Positions 32,586 to 34,376 of a DNA stretch of 34,376 nt are shown piece after piece. Source of the stretch: JAAZBW01 sp035647855 (GTDB taxonomy: Bacteria; Actinomycetota; Actinomycetes; Actinomycetales; Actinomycetaceae); assembly GCA_035647855.1 (NCBI GenBank), contig DASRMP010000017.1, forward strand, positions 1 to 34,376. Reading direction: 5' to 3'. Position 1 is the stretch's first letter. Each line of letters begins with the position of its first letter. The notes beneath the pieces are model-generated. The model did no database searches. It was not told where the DNA came from and saw only the letters and a program-made list of their open reading frames with translations. The position numbers and the translations under genes are program-made.

Positions 32586-32792
32586 CCCGGACTCCCGGGA
32601 AATCGCGCCGCGCCCACGGGCGGCTCGACGGCGGCTGCAGGCGGTTCGACCGCGCCCACGGGCCGCTTCGGCGCGACTTTCGGCCACTACTGTCGTAGTT
32701 TCGCCCGTCGGACCGGCGCACGCCCAGTCGAAGGGCGGAATTGGCCCACTCTTAGCCTGTTTGCGGCCCCTCCAGACCGGCGGATTCGACTA

Positions 32793-32866
32793 CCGTAGGC
32801 GTTCGGTTTCTTCTGTAGGCGTTTGACGCGCGTAAAACGTCTACAGAAGAAGCTAAACGCCTACAG
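32793..32866. repeat. Inverted CTGTAGGCGTTT repeat cluster
   Basis: CTTCTGTAGGCGTTT (32810-32824) faces AAACGTCTACAGAAG (32835-32849): 15-bp arms with one mismatch around a 10-bp loop. A direct, weaker copy CCGTAGGCGTT lies at 32793, and a second inverted copy AAACGCCTACAG at 32855-32866. The structure can form either of two hairpins and may end azlCD transcripts. Confidence 0.7.
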
Positions 32867-33058
32867 TTGTCGCTCCGGTGCCGGCTGAACAGGCTCCACC
32901 ACCGGCAAAACAGGCTGACAAGCACCTCCGGACCGCGCAAAACCCGTACGCGCTGCCGACATTCCCACAGAAGTGACGTAACGTCCATGGGGATCTCCGC
33001 TCTCCCCTATCGGGGAGGCCCGTTCTGGGCTGAGGATGGCCATTTTCGGACAACCAAC

Positions 33059-33198
33059 GAAAGACCGGAGGAGGCGGCTTCCCACGAAAGACCGGAGGAG
33101 GCGGCTTCCCACGAAAGACCGGAGGAGGCGGCTTCCCACGAAAGACCGGCGGAAGCGGCTTCCCACGAAAGACCGGCGGAAGCGGCTTCCCACGAAAG
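33059..33198. repeat. Five tandem 27-bp repeats
   Basis: The unit begins GAAAGACCGGAGGAGG and ends CGGCTTCCCAC. Copies lie at 33059, 33086, 33113, 33140 and 33167, with a partial GAAAG at 33194. Copies 1-3 are identical. Copies 4-5 share two changes (GGAGGAGG to GGCGGAAG). There are no spacers. Since 27 is a multiple of 3, all frames read through, but no start or ribosome binding site supports a protein. Confidence 0.85.
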
Positions 33199-33360
33199 CG
33201 CAACAGTCCCTCGTCCGGCGCAACCGTAGCGGTCCATCACTTGAGTACCGTGCTCACCGATTATTGAAGCTCACCTATCCTTGAACGAGTCCTCGGTGTT
33301 CACGCGGAAGTTGCCGCCGCCGAGGCTGACGATTGTTACGGGTCTTACGGGGGTCTTTCA

Positions 33361-34371
33361 GTGACGGATAAGCCGACGCAACCCATGGGGCAGCCATGGG
33401 GTCAGAATCAACACCAGCCCGTGGACCAGACGCAGCAGTGGGGCCAGTACCCGCAACAGCCCGTGGACCAGACACAGCAGTGGGGCCAATACCCGCAACA
33501 GCCCGTGGACCAGACACAGCAGTGGGGCCAGTACCCGCAACAGCCCGTGGACCAGACACAGCAGTGGGGCCAGTACCCGCAGCAACCCGTTGACCAGACG
33601 CAGCAGTGGGGCCAATACCCGCAGCAACCCGTCGACCAGACGCAGCAGTGGGGCCAGCAGCCTTACCAGTTCGGCGGAGGACCCTCGGGACCTGGGCCTC
33701 AGCAGCCCGTTCGCCCCTGGTACAAGAAGAAGCGCTTCATCATCCCGGCTGCAATGGTGGCGCTGATCGTCCTGGGCTTCGCATTCGGAGGCGGCGAGGA
33801 CGCGCCGTCGTCGTCGAGGGAGAGCGGGGCTGGTGCGGCTATCTCCACGCCAACTGCGACACCGGACGGCGAGACCAGTGCCGCAGCCGAGGAGACCGAA
33901 GCGGCAGAGGAGGCTGAGGAGACCGAAGCGGAAGCAGCCGGCACGGTCTCACAACAGAACGCGCTGCGCTCCGCCGAGAGCTACCTCCGGTTCACTGCCT
34001 TCTCGCGCACCGGCCTGATCGAGCAACTGGAGTACGAGGGCTTCTCGACCGAGGACGCAACCTGGGCCGCCGACCACGTGACGGTCGACTGGAACGAGCA
34101 GGCGAAACTCTCGGCCGAGGGCTATCTCGACGTCACTGCCTTCTCGCGCACCGCCCTTGTCGAGCAACTGGAGTACGAAGGCTTCTCGGCCGAGGACGCA
34201 ACCTGGGCAGTCGACCACGTGACGGTCGACTGGAACGAGCAGGCCGCGAGGTCGGCCCAGAAATACCTGGAACTCATGGCGTTCTCGCGCTCCGACCTGT
34301 ACGACCAGCTGATCTACGAGGACTTCACGCCAGAGCAGGCACAGTACGGCGTCGACCAGACGGGACTGTAG
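33361..34371 (+). CDS. Ltp-domain membrane protein with QPVDQTQQWGQYPQ repeats
   Basis: The 336-residue protein has a disordered N-terminus with six tandem 14-residue repeats of QPVDQTQQWGQYPQ (42-bp DNA repeats, 33415-33666). One membrane helix (RFIIPAAMVALIVLGFAFGG, about 126-146) and an acidic Ala/Glu/Thr linker follow. The end holds three Ltp domains of about 45 residues: ALRSAESYLRFTAFSRTGLI, EQLEYEGFSTEDATWAADHV and their near copies. Ltp (Host cell surface-exposed lipoprotein) domains are small helix-turn-helix-like units. The founder, phage TP-J34 Ltp, blocks superinfecting phage DNA entry, but most cellular copies are untested. The topology puts the Ltp domains outside. The GTG start follows GGGGG. 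Confidence 0.9.
   Translation: MTDKPTQPMGQPWGQNQHQPVDQTQQWGQYPQQPVDQTQQWGQYPQQPVDQTQQWGQYPQQPVDQTQQWGQYPQQPVDQTQQWGQYPQQPVDQTQQWGQQPYQFGGGPSGPGPQQPVRPWYKKKRFIIPAAMVALIVLGFAFGGGEDAPSSSRESGAGAAISTPTATPDGETSAAAEETEAAEEAEETEAEAAGTVSQQNALRSAESYLRFTAFSRTGLIEQLEYEGFSTEDATWAADHVTVDWNEQAKLSAEGYLDVTAFSRTALVEQLEYEGFSAEDATWAVDHVTVDWNEQAARSAQKYLELMAFSRSDLYDQLIYEDFTPEQAQYGVDQTGL
33415..33666 (+). repeat. Six 42-bp tandem coding repeats
   Basis: In-frame repeats within the Ltp-domain gene encode the 14-residue unit starting QPVDQTQQWGQ. Copies differ mainly by synonymous changes (CAGACG or CAGACA, GTGGAC or GTTGAC). The copy number is likely to vary between strains by slippage. Confidence 0.9.
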
Positions 34372-34376
34372 CGGCC

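Larger units (their letters stand above)
32586..33360. other. Repeat-rich non-coding region of 775 bp
   Basis: No convincing gene lies here. The first 200 bp are GC-rich with two copies of GCGCCCACGGGC-type sequence. Then come the CTGTAGGCGTTT inverted repeats (32793-32866), a small hairpin CTCCCC-TATC-GGGGAG (33002-33017) and five 27-bp tandem repeats (33059-33193). The last 70 bp should hold the promoter of the Ltp-domain gene, with GGGGG 9 nt before its GTG. Confidence 0.6.

Noticed and set aside
33036..33284. Small basic frame with PTKDRRRRL repeats over the 27-bp minisatellite
   Set aside because: No ribosome binding site and no homology pattern; other frames across the repeats are equally open.

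Overview
The window is high-GC DNA with GTG/TTG starts, a leaderless-type promoter and actinobacterial gene families (GOLPH3-like protein, SPFH plus ribbon-helix-helix pair, Ltp-domain surface protein, Q/Y/G-rich single-pass membrane proteins, IS1634 and IS5 remnants). It most likely comes from a chromosome of an actinomycete (Actinomycetota, probably Micrococcales or Actinomycetales). The species cannot be told from the sequence. No rRNA or tRNA gene was seen.

Layout. (1) 1-4.3 kb is a defence and mobile-element graveyard: the N-terminal part of an Mrr-like type IV restriction enzyme running off the left edge, then remnants in series. These are a truncated conserved protein fused to a frameshifted IS5-family transposase, a membrane domain cut off by an IS1634-type transposase stub, a LanC-like C-terminus, the C-terminus of an AAA_4/Schlafen-type ATP-binding protein, and a short HNH-nuclease-like piece. 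(2) 4.3-13.4 kb carries ordinary accessory genes: a Q/Y/G-rich membrane protein, a DUF4352-like lipoprotein, a GCS2-type carboxylate-amine ligase divergent from an RGG-rich PadR regulator with its operator, a striking 16-bp repeat array, a PIN-toxin/HTH-antitoxin pair, a GOLPH3-family protein, a zinc-ribbon protein, a class IV aminotransferase and a 5'-truncated exported-protein remnant. (3) 13.6-27.4 kb is the main defence island. It holds an eight-repeat CRISPR array with no cas gene in the window, and convergent to it one tight minus-strand operon (27442 to 14384): vsr, a 1572-aa GHKL/sacsin-type ATPase fused to a DEAH helicase, a UvrD-like helicase, DrmA, DrmB and a C5-cytosine methyltransferase. 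Four of the five junctions overlap by 1-4 nt. (4) 27.5-34.4 kb holds a lipoprotein, an SPFH/RHH operon with an operator, a uridine-kinase-like protein, the AzlC/AzlD exporter, a repeat-rich non-coding stretch and an Ltp-domain membrane protein.

How the genes work together. DrmA, DrmB and a 5mC methyltransferase are the signature of DISARM class 2, an anti-phage system in which methylation marks self DNA. Here the nuclease DrmC and a recognisable DrmE are absent. In their place the operon carries a giant GHKL-ATPase/helicase, a UvrD-family helicase and a Vsr mismatch endonuclease. I read this as a DISARM-related variant that may be undescribed; it is the main discovery candidate. Vsr would plausibly repair T:G mismatches made by deamination of the operon's own 5mC sites. 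The CRISPR array, the flanking Mrr-like gene and the IS debris agree with a defence hotspot.
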